DNA of 64,000 bases, taken from assembly GCA_947500385.1 (NCBI GenBank), contig CANMSA010000014.1, positions 124,001 through 188,000 on the forward strand, read 5' to 3'. The translations under genes and the position numbers were made by a program. Of the stretch, positions 25,266 through 34,069 are shown one piece after another. This DNA comes from an uncultured Flavobacteriaceae bacterium. Lineage in GTDB: Bacteria > Bacteroidota > Bacteroidia > Flavobacteriales > Flavobacteriaceae. A model generated the notes under the pieces. It was not told the DNA's origin and made no database searches. It saw only the letters and a list, made by a program, of their open reading frames with translations. Position 1 is the first letter of the stretch. The number at the start of each line of letters is the position of its first letter.

Positions 25266-26033
25266 TTATTTCTTGAATTTAGAAAGTGCGTTTCTAGTGA
25301 ATTCTGATAGTACCAAGGTGCCGGTAATGCCTGCGCGGTCTACCAACAACTGGTCCCAGTGTTCGGTACCTTCCCACAAGACCTTTTTCCATTCTTCTAG
25401 CCCGTCCGGGTTGTATACCGAGAGTTTTTCGGCAAAGAACTCAATTTCCTTGTCTAGCTCTTTAAGGCTTTCGAACACTTTTGAAAAAAGTCCTTTTTCT
25501 TTTGCCCAATAGGCATTTTTCCATTCAGTAGGAGCGAGCGATAATTCGCAAAGGGCGGCTTTCCCGATTTTTCGCTCTACCGCCGGGGCAATGACCAAGG
25601 GTGCAATACCGATTGTAAGTTCCGATAGGCGCACGGCTGCTTCGACCGATGCAAAGGTATAGTCACAGGCGGCCGCAATTCCTACGCCTCCTCCCACGGT
25701 CTTGCCCTGAATGCGGCCCACAACGACTTTCTTACACGTTCGCATGGCATTGATCAGGTGGGCAAAACCGCTAAAAAAGACCTTGCCTTCTTCCAAGTTT
25801 TCGATAGCCATCAATTCTGAAAAGGAAGCGCCCCCGCAGAAGGCACGATCCCCTTCCGATTTTAAAACGATCACGGTAATCTCCGGATTTTCGGATAGGG
25901 TCTTTATTTCGGCGATGAGTCTATCCAATAATTCGGCGACAAAGGAGTTTCCCGCCGGATGGCCAAATTCTACCGTGGCTACTTTGTTGGTGATGCTTGT
26001 ATAAAGACTTCCGTTCTGTCTGTCAGTGCCCAT
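25266..26033 (-). CDS. enoyl-CoA hydratase/isomerase (crotonase) family protein
   Basis: 255 residues of the crotonase superfamily, which act on acyl-CoA through an oxyanion hole. The two backbone NH-donating segments are SEGDRAFCGGASFSEL and QGKTVGGGVGIAAACDY. The second glutamate of classic hydratases appears in LSELTIGIAP, but the first is less clear (MRTCKKVVVGRIQGK region), so hydratase, isomerase or another CoA reaction remain possible. In flavobacteria similar genes are linked to leucine (methylglutaconyl-CoA) breakdown, which is inference here. Upstream is a MATE transporter. Confidence 0.82.
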   Translation of the reverse strand: MGTDRQNGSLYTSITNKVATVEFGHPAGNSFVAELLDRLIAEIKTLSENPEITVIVLKSEGDRAFCGGASFSELMAIENLEEGKVFFSGFAHLINAMRTCKKVVVGRIQGKTVGGGVGIAAACDYTFASVEAAVRLSELTIGIAPLVIAPAVERKIGKAALCELSLAPTEWKNAYWAKEKGLFSKVFESLKELDKEIEFFAEKLSVYNPDGLEEWKKVLWEGTEHWDQLLVDRAGITGTLVLSEFTRNALSKFKK

Positions 26034-26077
26034 AGGGTTTTATTAAAAAGGACGTTTACATTACTTCGATTTCAAAA

Positions 26078-27412
26078 TTAGGTGTTTTGTAACAAGGGCC
26101 GAAATTTTCTGCGAAACTTCCAGATCAAAGCGCCCCCTCGAACGGCCATCCATACAACAAACGCGATCCAAATACCGGTAAGGCCCCAATCCAGATATTT
26201 CGCAAGCAAAAGGGTGGGTATAAACCCTAAAAATGTGGCTGCCAATAGCGTGTTTCGCAGGTATTTCATTTCTCCCAACCCTTTGAACAAACCATCAAAA
26301 ACAAAGGCTATGGTGTTCATAGGAAGTCCTAAGATCAGAATAAAAAAGATGCTATAGAAGGTTTCTAAAACCACTGTTTCGTTTGAAAATATGCGCCCGA
26401 TAGGATTGTAGAAAACAAATCCGATGATTACCAAAATACCGCTGACACAGACCCCGTACACTATAATTTTCTTAGCGAGTTTCCATAGACTGCCATAGTC
26501 CCTGGCACCCAGTAGTCGTCCTCCCATAATATTGCCCGCTGCACCATAACCGTCGATAAAAAAGGCCGCAAAAAGCCAAATATTTATTGCAATGGTATGC
26601 GCTCCAATAAACCGGTCCCCCAAGGCGGTGGCCTCCCGTACCGCTAGGATCAAAGCGGTATTCAATGCCAGGGCGCGTACAAAAAGATTCAGGCTCATCC
26701 CGATCAATCGCTTCAGTTCGGGATGCCAAGGGCCTTGTATCCGCAAACTAATATCGGTCTTGGTAATCAGGAGTACAAAGGCCATCACGGCCATGATCCC
26801 TTGCGCGATCAAACTGGCCCAAGCGGCGCCCTCTAGATACATAGGTGCTATAAATCCCTCAATGCCGTACACCAACATAAAATCGAGCAACACGTTCAAT
26901 ACAGCCCCCACTAGGGCGATTATCATGGGCCAAAAGGTATTTTGCAAACCGCGAAAAATACCCATTACGGCAAATACAAAGAGCGTCAACGGAAAGCCCC
27001 AGACACGAATGGAATAGTAGCTCACGCAGTAGGTGAGAATTTTACCCGAAGCGTTCAGCAGTTGAAAAATTTCTTCGATGACAAAAACGGTAGACAGCAA
27101 TACCAGAATACTCAAGGAAATATTTAAAAAAATTGCTTGTGCGGGAAGGGTGCTTACCGCTGTAATTTTACCGGCGCCCAGGTACTGGGATATAATGGCG
27201 GAAACTGCACTGCGGGTCTGACCCAACACCCAAATAAGTGTCGAAAGAAACGATCCCACAATACCCGCGGCGGCCAATGATTCGAGACCGTCAACGGGAA
27301 TGTTGCCCACAATGGCCGTATCGGTAATCGACAACAAGGGTTCGGCGATCCCAGCAATCGTAGCCGGAATGGCCAATTTGTTGATGTTCTTAAAATTGAT
27401 GGCGATTCCCAT
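26078..27412 (-). CDS. MATE family efflux transporter
   Basis: 444 residues with twelve hydrophobic helices. The N terminus NKLAIPATIAGIAEPLLSITDTAIVGN is the classic MATE helix 1, and internal pseudo-repeat QTRSAVSAIISQYLGAG and later GYGAAGNIMGGRLLGARDYG mark the two lobes. The family exports cationic drugs or metabolites with Na+ or H+; the substrate is unknown. It is the second gene of a tight minus-strand run: 12 bases after the GNAT gene and 44 before the crotonase. Confidence 0.9.
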   Translation of the reverse strand: MGIAINFKNINKLAIPATIAGIAEPLLSITDTAIVGNIPVDGLESLAAAGIVGSFLSTLIWVLGQTRSAVSAIISQYLGAGKITAVSTLPAQAIFLNISLSILVLLSTVFVIEEIFQLLNASGKILTYCVSYYSIRVWGFPLTLFVFAVMGIFRGLQNTFWPMIIALVGAVLNVLLDFMLVYGIEGFIAPMYLEGAAWASLIAQGIMAVMAFVLLITKTDISLRIQGPWHPELKRLIGMSLNLFVRALALNTALILAVREATALGDRFIGAHTIAINIWLFAAFFIDGYGAAGNIMGGRLLGARDYGSLWKLAKKIIVYGVCVSGILVIIGFVFYNPIGRIFSNETVVLETFYSIFFILILGLPMNTIAFVFDGLFKGLGEMKYLRNTLLAATFLGFIPTLLLAKYLDWGLTGIWIAFVVWMAVRGGALIWKFRRKFRPLLQNT

Positions 27413-27424
27413 AGTTCGGGTTTA

Positions 27425-27925
27425 TTAAAATACCAATTCGTAGCAATGGAAGGGATGCTCACTTTGATCGGGAAAGAATACATCTCCCAATTTTTGATAA
27501 CCTCGGGTTTCGTAAAATTTTTGATTCCGTTTGTTCTGGCTGAAAGTATCGAGACGAACCGAAACGAACCCTTGTTTTTGTGCACGTAGTTCGGCAAAAT
27601 CCATCAATTTTTGGGCATACCCCTTTCCCTGTTGACTAGGATGCACGGCGAGCCGATGAATGTATACATTGTTTCCGGTGGGGGTACGCCATACTACTGG
27701 CCGGTACTCCTCGTCCATCAAGGTAGAAATCACCAAGGTACCACACAGTTTCCCATTCATTTCAAGGACGAACAATTCGTTTCTTTCAAGGTCTTTTTCG
27801 AAAGCAGCCTGGGAGGGGTAGTGCTCATTCCATTGATTGATGCCATTTTTGATCATATGGGCGCTACAATCCTTGGTTAAGTTCATAATATCGGGGATTT
27901 CCGATATCTTTGCGGTGCGAATCAT
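27425..27925 (-). CDS. GNAT family N-acetyltransferase
   Basis: 166 residues from the ATG at 27925; a TTG four codons upstream is less likely. The acetyl-CoA pyrophosphate-binding loop is HPSQQGKGYAQKL in motif A, preceded by VYIHRLAV and followed by VRLDTFSQNKRNQKFYETRGYQKLG (motif B with the Tyr acid). ENNEWNEHYP-like N-terminal part (INQWNEHYPSQAAFEKDL) is seen in aminoglycoside or small-molecule acetyltransferases. The acceptor is unknown. Confidence 0.85.
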   Translation of the reverse strand: MIRTAKISEIPDIMNLTKDCSAHMIKNGINQWNEHYPSQAAFEKDLERNELFVLEMNGKLCGTLVISTLMDEEYRPVVWRTPTGNNVYIHRLAVHPSQQGKGYAQKLMDFAELRAQKQGFVSVRLDTFSQNKRNQKFYETRGYQKLGDVFFPDQSEHPFHCYELVF

Positions 27926-27978
27926 AAACAGGTTCAATTAAGTTGTAAATTTAGAGTATAATTTATCAATAGAAGGTT

Positions 27979-28776
27979 ATGAAAAACATTCTTGTTCCTA
28001 TCGGCACCAACCCTGATTCAGATGCCACTTTGCAGTATGCCGTAGATTTCGCTGCGGTATTCGGTGCCAAAATATTCGTAATGGAAGTATTTAGCGTAAG
28101 CTCCAAGGCAGGCGGATTATCGAATATTGGCGAGAAGGTTGCGCAGAACAGCAAGGAGCATGTGAAGGAGGTCATCGAAAAAATCGATTCAAAAGCCGTA
28201 GAAATAAAGATAGCGACCTACAATGGAGATATTGTTGATGGGTTAAAGGATATTGACAAGGAACTTGGTATTGACCTTATTATACTGGCTCCTTATAGCA
28301 ACGATATTCAGGAAGAACTGTACTTGGGGAATACCACGGGGAAGATTATCAAGCGCACCGATATTCCTACCTTGATTGTCCCAAAAGGAACTACTTTACA
28401 GCCCTTAAAAACGATTTTGACTTCCTTTAAATCGGGGGTGCTGAAGCGCAAGCGTATTTTAGATCCGCTCATGGCCTTCAAAAATAAGTTCGATGCGGCC
28501 GTAAATTTATTGCTGGTAAAAACACCTGGTTATACAGATGATGATTTGAAGGTCGATACTGCCTTAATGGATATCAGCGCACAATTAACGATTACCGAAA
28601 ACCCCACCACCTACCTTGGCGTGTTGGAACACTTTCAATCCCAGCGTCCCGACTTGCTTTGCGTGTTTCGTAGAAAGCGTGGCTTCTTCAAGAGTCTATG
28701 GGAAAAGAATACCGTGTTGAAAGCAGAATTTTACGCTACGATACCGGTATTGGTATTAAGTGTGAAGAAAGATTGA
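27979..28776 (+). CDS. universal stress protein (two Usp domains)
   Basis: 265 residues with a Usp domain at the N terminus (MKNILVPIGTNPDSDATLQYAVDFAAVFGAKI) ending in TTGKIIKRTDIPTLIVPKG, and a degenerate second half (FKNKFDAAVNLLLVKTPG ... FYATIPVLVLSVKKD). The nucleotide-binding GNTTG-like loop (LGNTTGKI) is present in the first domain, so ATP binding is possible there; the second half lacks it. Fused-tandem Usp proteins are common in flavobacteria. It stands alone, divergent from the GNAT gene. Confidence 0.85.
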   Translation: MKNILVPIGTNPDSDATLQYAVDFAAVFGAKIFVMEVFSVSSKAGGLSNIGEKVAQNSKEHVKEVIEKIDSKAVEIKIATYNGDIVDGLKDIDKELGIDLIILAPYSNDIQEELYLGNTTGKIIKRTDIPTLIVPKGTTLQPLKTILTSFKSGVLKRKRILDPLMAFKNKFDAAVNLLLVKTPGYTDDDLKVDTALMDISAQLTITENPTTYLGVLEHFQSQRPDLLCVFRRKRGFFKSLWEKNTVLKAEFYATIPVLVLSVKKD

Positions 28777-28800
28777 AGGTTTCCCTGTCGTTTATTTTGG

Positions 28801-30210
28801 TCATCTTTTCTGAAAGAGGTGGCTAAAAATCAAAAAAAGCGTCCCGCATAGTATCCATGAGGGTAAGGTAAGGAACGATAGAAAAATATCGTATCTAAAG
28901 GATAGGAAATAGCATATACCAAAACTAATTCCCCATGCCAGGGGTACGGCGTAATTAAAATCAAGGTTCTTTTCGGCCGCATAAAACGGAAGTAGGGAAA
29001 ACCGCTTTCCAAAGAAGTGCTCGAACACGATAATGGCTCCGAAGGGAGCTAGTATAAACCCATATAGCGCTACAAACCCCAAGAGTTTCATGGCAAAAGC
29101 GGGAAAAATACCTGCAAAAGTGGCAATGGCACCCGCAATAATGGTGACCCAAAAAGTGCTTACTCGCGGAATAATAGCTTGAAATGCGAGTCCGGCCCTA
29201 TATATAGTTGGGTTTGCAGTGGTCCAGCCGGCAAGCAACACAGCCACAAGCCCAAAAGTCCCAATAGCATTATAAGCAAGGGGCCCAGGTGATACGGGCG
29301 GTGCCTCTCCATTTGTAAGAAAAGCTTGTGCTTCAGGAGTTTTTAGGTATACGGCATAGAGTAGTGCCGCTGCGATCCATGCCATATAGTGCCCTACGTA
29401 CATGCCTGCAGCGGTGGTCCAACCCGAGGAAGCACTTTTTGCAAAGCGAAATACGGAAAGGTCGGACATTCCTATGTGCATGGCGGCGTTGGCGAACCAC
29501 GACCATAGCACTACATGCCAAAGGGTGTACTTTGTTTGCCCCGGAAAGGGCTCGGAACCTTCCCCCCAAAGGTTCCAAAAATCACTGAAACCTTTAATTT
29601 CTAATTGATTTAACGCTACTAATCCGCAAGCCAAAAACGCGAGTACTATGATCGGGGACATCCAATTTGCCGCTTTTGAAACCGTATCGTATCCTTTTGC
29701 GGCGATAAGGGATATCACCGTGCCAATGGCAACAACGATCAGCACCCAGGTGATTCCATTGGGCATGGTATCCGAAAGTTTTGGCATTTCTATTTGAAAC
29801 GGGATTCCTACCGCAGTGGCCGATACGGTGATCATGGACCCTGCCAGGAAACAAAACAAAATCCCATTGGCCAAGTTGTAGCCGGTCACCAATTTTTTCC
29901 CCGCGATTTTCTCTAAATGGTAATAGAGGGTATAGCGATAGTTAACGGCAATTTCGGCGGTTAAAAAACGCCAACTAAGTACGGCCAGAAGGTTTCCTAT
30001 CAATAAGCCTACGATTAGATCAAAAGCGCTTACGCCGGCGGTTAGAAATAAGGGCCCGATCATAAATTCGGTACCTGCGGCATGCTCTCCGGCGTACATC
30101 CCCAGAAAACTCTTCCATCCTTTCCATTTCGAACGGGGTACCGCCATTCGTTCGAATTCCCCACTTTGGTCGGGTTCCATCCTAGCATCCATCGATTTTT
30201 CGGTCATCAT
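28801..30210 (-). CDS. NCS1-type permease in the rhamnose operon
   Basis: 469 residues from the double ATG at 30210, seven bases after the lactate dehydrogenase stop; a longer frame to 30255 overlaps that gene. About twelve transmembrane helices. The segments GWTTANPTIYRAGLAFQAI and NWMSPIIVLAFLACG fit the purine/cytosine permease (CodB/NCS1) family. The first soluble part (about 1-35) is unusually long and acidic. Position as the last gene of a rhamnose catabolic operon suggests it carries rhamnose, lactaldehyde or lactate rather than a base, but this is inference; known rhamnose carriers belong to other families. Confidence 0.8.
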   Translation of the reverse strand: MMTEKSMDARMEPDQSGEFERMAVPRSKWKGWKSFLGMYAGEHAAGTEFMIGPLFLTAGVSAFDLIVGLLIGNLLAVLSWRFLTAEIAVNYRYTLYYHLEKIAGKKLVTGYNLANGILFCFLAGSMITVSATAVGIPFQIEMPKLSDTMPNGITWVLIVVAIGTVISLIAAKGYDTVSKAANWMSPIIVLAFLACGLVALNQLEIKGFSDFWNLWGEGSEPFPGQTKYTLWHVVLWSWFANAAMHIGMSDLSVFRFAKSASSGWTTAAGMYVGHYMAWIAAALLYAVYLKTPEAQAFLTNGEAPPVSPGPLAYNAIGTFGLVAVLLAGWTTANPTIYRAGLAFQAIIPRVSTFWVTIIAGAIATFAGIFPAFAMKLLGFVALYGFILAPFGAIIVFEHFFGKRFSLLPFYAAEKNLDFNYAVPLAWGISFGICYFLSFRYDIFLSFLTLPSWILCGTLFLIFSHLFQKR

Positions 30211-30217
30211 CGTTATT

Positions 30218-31363
30218 TTATACCAAGTGGTTGGGAAAGTCCTTTGTTCGTTCACAGCAAAGCTGTTCCATTACCTGTTGCAACTGGGTTTTTAGCAGCC
30301 CAATGGTGTGATCACCACCTTGGGCACCCAAGGCCGATACCCCGTACATAAAAGATCTGCCCATAAAGGTAAAGGCGGCACCGCTGGCCATGACTCGGGC
30401 GATATCGGGCCCTGAACGCATGCCGCTGTCCATCATTACTTTCAATTTGTTACCATATTTTTGGGCGATGGGAACCAAGGGTTCAATGGTCGAGGTACCG
30501 GCATCGAGTTGCCGCCCTCCGTGGTTGGAAACAATGATGCCGTCGAGTCCCAGTTGAACGGCCCTTTCTGCATCTTCTTCACTGGCCACACCTTTCAATA
30601 CTATCTTCCCTTTCCATTGGTCACGGATCGGTTTTATTTTTTGTTCGTTTAACCTACCCGAAAATGTGTTGTCCATAAATTGCCCAAGTTTGCTCATATC
30701 CAACCCTTTGGGCATATAGGGTTTTAGGGTGGCAAAATTGGGTTGTCCGTATCTTAGGGTTTGCAGGGCCCAGTTGGGTCTGGCCAGAATTTGTAAAATA
30801 TTGTTTAGCGTCATCCTTGGGGGCATCGAAAGGCCGTTTCGGATATCGCGCGGTCGAAAACCAAAGGTTGGGACATCGCAGAGCAATACCAATACATCGC
30901 AATTAGCCGCCTGTGCACGTGCCAAAATATCGTCGCGTAACCGATCCTCCGCAGGGTGGTATAACTGAAACCAAAAGTTGCCCTCGGTAAGTTCGCCGGC
31001 ACGTTCAATGCTAGTGGTCGTTACTGTGCTCAGGATAAAGGGAATGTTATGTTTGAATGCCGAATGGGCAAGGATTTCCCCAGCATTTGGCCACATGAGC
31101 CCTTGCAAGCCAACGGGCGCGATTCCAAAGGGGGCATCATAGGTATGCCCAAAGAGTTCGGTTTTCATGCTAGACCCTTGGTGCTTTCTCAGGTATTGCG
31201 GGCGAAGGGCTACTTTTCGAATATCGGCCGTATTTCTATGGAGGTTTACATCTTCATTGCAGCCCCCATCGAGGTATTCAAAGGCGAATTTGGGTACTCG
31301 TTTTTTGGCCTTCTTGCGAAGGTCTTCAATAGAGGGGTAGTTCGGATTATAGGATAGGGCCAT
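30218..31363 (-). CDS. FMN-dependent alpha-hydroxy-acid dehydrogenase (L-lactate dehydrogenase-like)
   Basis: 381 residues of the LldD/glycolate oxidase family, which oxidise L-2-hydroxy acids with FMN. The TIM barrel starts FAFEYLDGGCNEDVNLHRN; PFGIAPVGLQGLMWP is the FMN-binding loop, KGKIVLKGVASEEDA carries the flavin-contact lysine, and IIVSNHGGRQLDAG holds the catalytic histidine with the substrate arginine. The final SGAAFTFMGRSFMYG binds phosphate. In this operon it would oxidise L-lactate from L-lactaldehyde to pyruvate, completing rhamnose breakdown. It lies ten bases after the kinase gene. Confidence 0.9.
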   Translation of the reverse strand: MALSYNPNYPSIEDLRKKAKKRVPKFAFEYLDGGCNEDVNLHRNTADIRKVALRPQYLRKHQGSSMKTELFGHTYDAPFGIAPVGLQGLMWPNAGEILAHSAFKHNIPFILSTVTTTSIERAGELTEGNFWFQLYHPAEDRLRDDILARAQAANCDVLVLLCDVPTFGFRPRDIRNGLSMPPRMTLNNILQILARPNWALQTLRYGQPNFATLKPYMPKGLDMSKLGQFMDNTFSGRLNEQKIKPIRDQWKGKIVLKGVASEEDAERAVQLGLDGIIVSNHGGRQLDAGTSTIEPLVPIAQKYGNKLKVMMDSGMRSGPDIARVMASGAAFTFMGRSFMYGVSALGAQGGDHTIGLLKTQLQQVMEQLCCERTKDFPNHLV

Positions 31364-31373
31364 ACAAGCGTTG

Positions 31374-32762
31374 TTAGGACATTCGTTTTTGGGGTTTGAG
31401 CTTTTTCATTTGATAGGCACGTTTTAAGAACTTATTCGGCAAGCCATCTTCGGAGAGAACCATGGCAGCTCCCAAGGCCGACCCTAAAGGAGATATGGTT
31501 GTTCGTATTTTTAAATCCGGAAATCGCAATGCCAATAGTGTTGTAAACAGCTCATTATCTACAAAACCTCCATCAATATACACTTTCTGAACGGGACTAT
31601 CCCCAATGGCGGTTCGTAGTGCGTTTTCTTGCTGTGCTACCAATTCTATCATCAGCTGGTGATAGGCTTCCTCGAAGGATGCAAAGGGTGTTAGGTCGGT
31701 GGTCTTTGCTTGCATGCCCGTGCCTATTTCGACTTCTTGAATGAGCGAAGGTCTTGGAGTCGACAAAAGTTGCCTGTATAGGTCTTCCTGGAAAGAAACA
31801 CTTATATGATATGTTTTGGGTTTTTTAAAAAAGGCCGTTAACAAGGCTACTTGTTTTTTATAAATACCTCCTAGAAAGAGACGTGCGGCCCGTACAGGTC
31901 GACCATCGTACATCATGTAATTCAGGACATTGTGCTGTAGGTCTTTTTCGGTCAACAGTTTGTTGTAAAAAGGGTTCAAGGCAATGCTCCACGTGCCGGT
32001 AGATACCAGAACAAATGGCTTTTTTTCATTGAGGTAATATGGCAATAAGGTAGCGGAGCTATCGTGAATCCCTATTCCGAAAGTCATCGTTGTTCCTTCA
32101 AACTGCCCTACCATAGTGCTATTTGCTGCTAGCAAGGGGGGCAACATCGTTTCGAAACCCTCTTTTTGGACCCAATCGTGATACGTACCTTTATCAAAAT
32201 CCCAAAGGGCTGTATGACAACCAATGCTTGTAAACTCGCTAAATGCTACACCTGTAAAAAGATAGCTTAGGTATTGGGGAAAGTGTACCGATCGCGCAAT
32301 CTTCGAAAACACCTTGGGGTGGGTTTTTTTCAACCAATACAACTGTAATCCGGAGTTTAATAAGTTACCACTGATGGGTGCCCCTGTGCTTTCTTCCAGT
32401 GTTTCTTTCGGGCCGTAGGTCTTATAAAACGCTTCCAAAACAGCTGCTGGTATCGGTTTTAGGTAATTGTAGAGGGGCGTTAATACATTTCCCGCTTTAT
32501 CGAGGTGTACGAAACTGGCACCGTAGGTAGAAAAATTAACCTTGGTTAGTTCATATTTTGGAGAGGTAAGTACCGATTTTAGGGTGGTTTTGAGCCATTC
32601 TTCCAGGGATTTCAGGTTTTCCGTAGGAAATCCCGATGCATCTTTGATCTCTTCAAAATACTTGTATTCTTTGTAAACGACTTGGTAGGCGCTATCAAAC
32701 AGAAAAAACTTTTTGTTGGTTTTTCCGATGTCAAAAATAGCGGTCACTTTTTGCCGTGCCAT
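31374..32762 (-). CDS. FGGY carbohydrate kinase (L-rhamnulokinase-like)
   Basis: 462 residues from the ATG at 32762; an upstream start at 32813 would overlap the isomerase. FGGY kinases phosphorylate sugars with ATP. The first phosphate motif is AIFDIGKTNKKFFLFD, the second VSTGTWSIALNPF, and the adenosine motif YIDGGFVDNELF. It lacks the usual long insert of glycerol kinase. In this operon the expected reaction is L-rhamnulose to L-rhamnulose-1-phosphate. It is the functional counterpart of RhaB, but only distantly similar in text, so the symbol is left blank. Confidence 0.85.
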   Translation of the reverse strand: MARQKVTAIFDIGKTNKKFFLFDSAYQVVYKEYKYFEEIKDASGFPTENLKSLEEWLKTTLKSVLTSPKYELTKVNFSTYGASFVHLDKAGNVLTPLYNYLKPIPAAVLEAFYKTYGPKETLEESTGAPISGNLLNSGLQLYWLKKTHPKVFSKIARSVHFPQYLSYLFTGVAFSEFTSIGCHTALWDFDKGTYHDWVQKEGFETMLPPLLAANSTMVGQFEGTTMTFGIGIHDSSATLLPYYLNEKKPFVLVSTGTWSIALNPFYNKLLTEKDLQHNVLNYMMYDGRPVRAARLFLGGIYKKQVALLTAFFKKPKTYHISVSFQEDLYRQLLSTPRPSLIQEVEIGTGMQAKTTDLTPFASFEEAYHQLMIELVAQQENALRTAIGDSPVQKVYIDGGFVDNELFTTLLALRFPDLKIRTTISPLGSALGAAMVLSEDGLPNKFLKRAYQMKKLKPQKRMS

Positions 32763-32772
32763 TTGGGTTTTT

Positions 32773-34053
32773 TTATAGTCCGGTTGCGACGGTTTTCGTA
32801 CCTCGTTCCGCAATCAATTGTTTTCGAATTCCCAAGGTTCGGTATGTGGCAATGGGATCAATGGCACCGCCGTTAATTCTTCTTGCTTCCTTTACCAGGG
32901 GACGTACATCGGTACGATACGCGTCTTGCAAAAGTTCTTGGCAGCGTACAACGTCGTGCTGTAATTGGGCTTCTGCCAATGCTTCCTGATCAATAAGCAA
33001 CGCCTGGGCATAGGCTATCGAGATGGCATCAAGCGACTGGATGAGGTCTTCTAACGGGTCTTTTATATTGTGGCTGGCATCGATCATCCATGCCAAGTCT
33101 TTATTTTTTGGGTCATCTTGCATACCCTGTACCAATTCGTTAAAAATGAGGAATAGGGCATAGGGTTTTATAGATCCTACGGTAAGATCGTCATCCCCAT
33201 ATTTACTATCATTAAAATGGAATCCGCCCAGTTTGTTTTTGAGTAACAAGGTCGCTACGATTTGCTCAATATTGCTATTGGGCAAATGATGGCCCAGATC
33301 TACTAGGGAAAAGGCATTTTCTCCACAGGTATTGGCCAATAGAAAGGAAGTACCCCAATCTTGGATCACCGTACTGTAAAAGTTGGGTTCATAGGGTTTG
33401 TACTCGATCAGCATTTTCCAATCAGCGGGCAATGCGCCATAAATCTCTTTCAGACTGTCGGTGGTATGCTCCAAGGCCTTTTTAAAATTGGTTTGTCCGG
33501 GAAAATTGGAACCGTCCGCAAGCCAGATGGTGATGCATTTAGAGCCCAATTGTGCCCCGATTTCAATAACCTCTTTGTTGTGGGCGATCGCTTGCTCCCG
33601 AACGGCTTTTGACGTATTGCTCAGCGATCCGTACTTATAACTTTCCTTAGCATTTGCGGGGTCCTGAAACGTATTGGAGTTCACGGCATCGAAGGCAATG
33701 TTGTGCAGCTGTGCCAGTTCTTTAATGGCCTTGTAATCGGAGGGAATATCCCATGGAATATGCAGCGATACGGCCCCGGCCGACTGCGTAAGCGCATGAA
33801 TGATCCCAATATCGGCGATTTTCTGTTCTAAGGTCGCAGGTTCACCCCCATAAGAAAACCGCCCAAAACGGGTGCCGCCCGCTCCCAAGGCCCAACTGGG
33901 AATAGCGACTTGAAAAGCCGAAAGTTGGTCGATTATTTCGTGTATCGGCAGGCCCTGTCGGCTTAATCGTTGCGACAATGCATCAAAATCCACATCTTGT
34001 TGTTGTAAGCGTGTTCTGTTGCTGTCTTCGATCTGTTGTTTTGTTCCCTTCAC
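32773..34053 (-). CDS. rhaI: L-rhamnose isomerase (RhaI type)
   Basis: 426 residues from a GTG at 34053, 16 bases after the aldolase/dehydrogenase stop; ATGs at 34101 and 34086 would overlap that gene. The enzyme converts L-rhamnose to L-rhamnulose in a metal-dependent TIM barrel of the Pseudomonas stutzeri type, unrelated in length to E. coli RhaA. Metal and substrate residues lie in SLHIPWDIPSD, FDAVNSNTFQD, VDLGHHLPN, GFHFNDSKYGDDDLT and WMIDASHNIKDP. The SWALGAGGTRFGRF N-terminal block is a hallmark of the family. Length fits. Confidence 0.93.
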   Translation of the reverse strand: MKGTKQQIEDSNRTRLQQQDVDFDALSQRLSRQGLPIHEIIDQLSAFQVAIPSWALGAGGTRFGRFSYGGEPATLEQKIADIGIIHALTQSAGAVSLHIPWDIPSDYKAIKELAQLHNIAFDAVNSNTFQDPANAKESYKYGSLSNTSKAVREQAIAHNKEVIEIGAQLGSKCITIWLADGSNFPGQTNFKKALEHTTDSLKEIYGALPADWKMLIEYKPYEPNFYSTVIQDWGTSFLLANTCGENAFSLVDLGHHLPNSNIEQIVATLLLKNKLGGFHFNDSKYGDDDLTVGSIKPYALFLIFNELVQGMQDDPKNKDLAWMIDASHNIKDPLEDLIQSLDAISIAYAQALLIDQEALAEAQLQHDVVRCQELLQDAYRTDVRPLVKEARRINGGAIDPIATYRTLGIRKQLIAERGTKTVATGL

Positions 34054-34069
34054 GGTATATCTATTCAAA

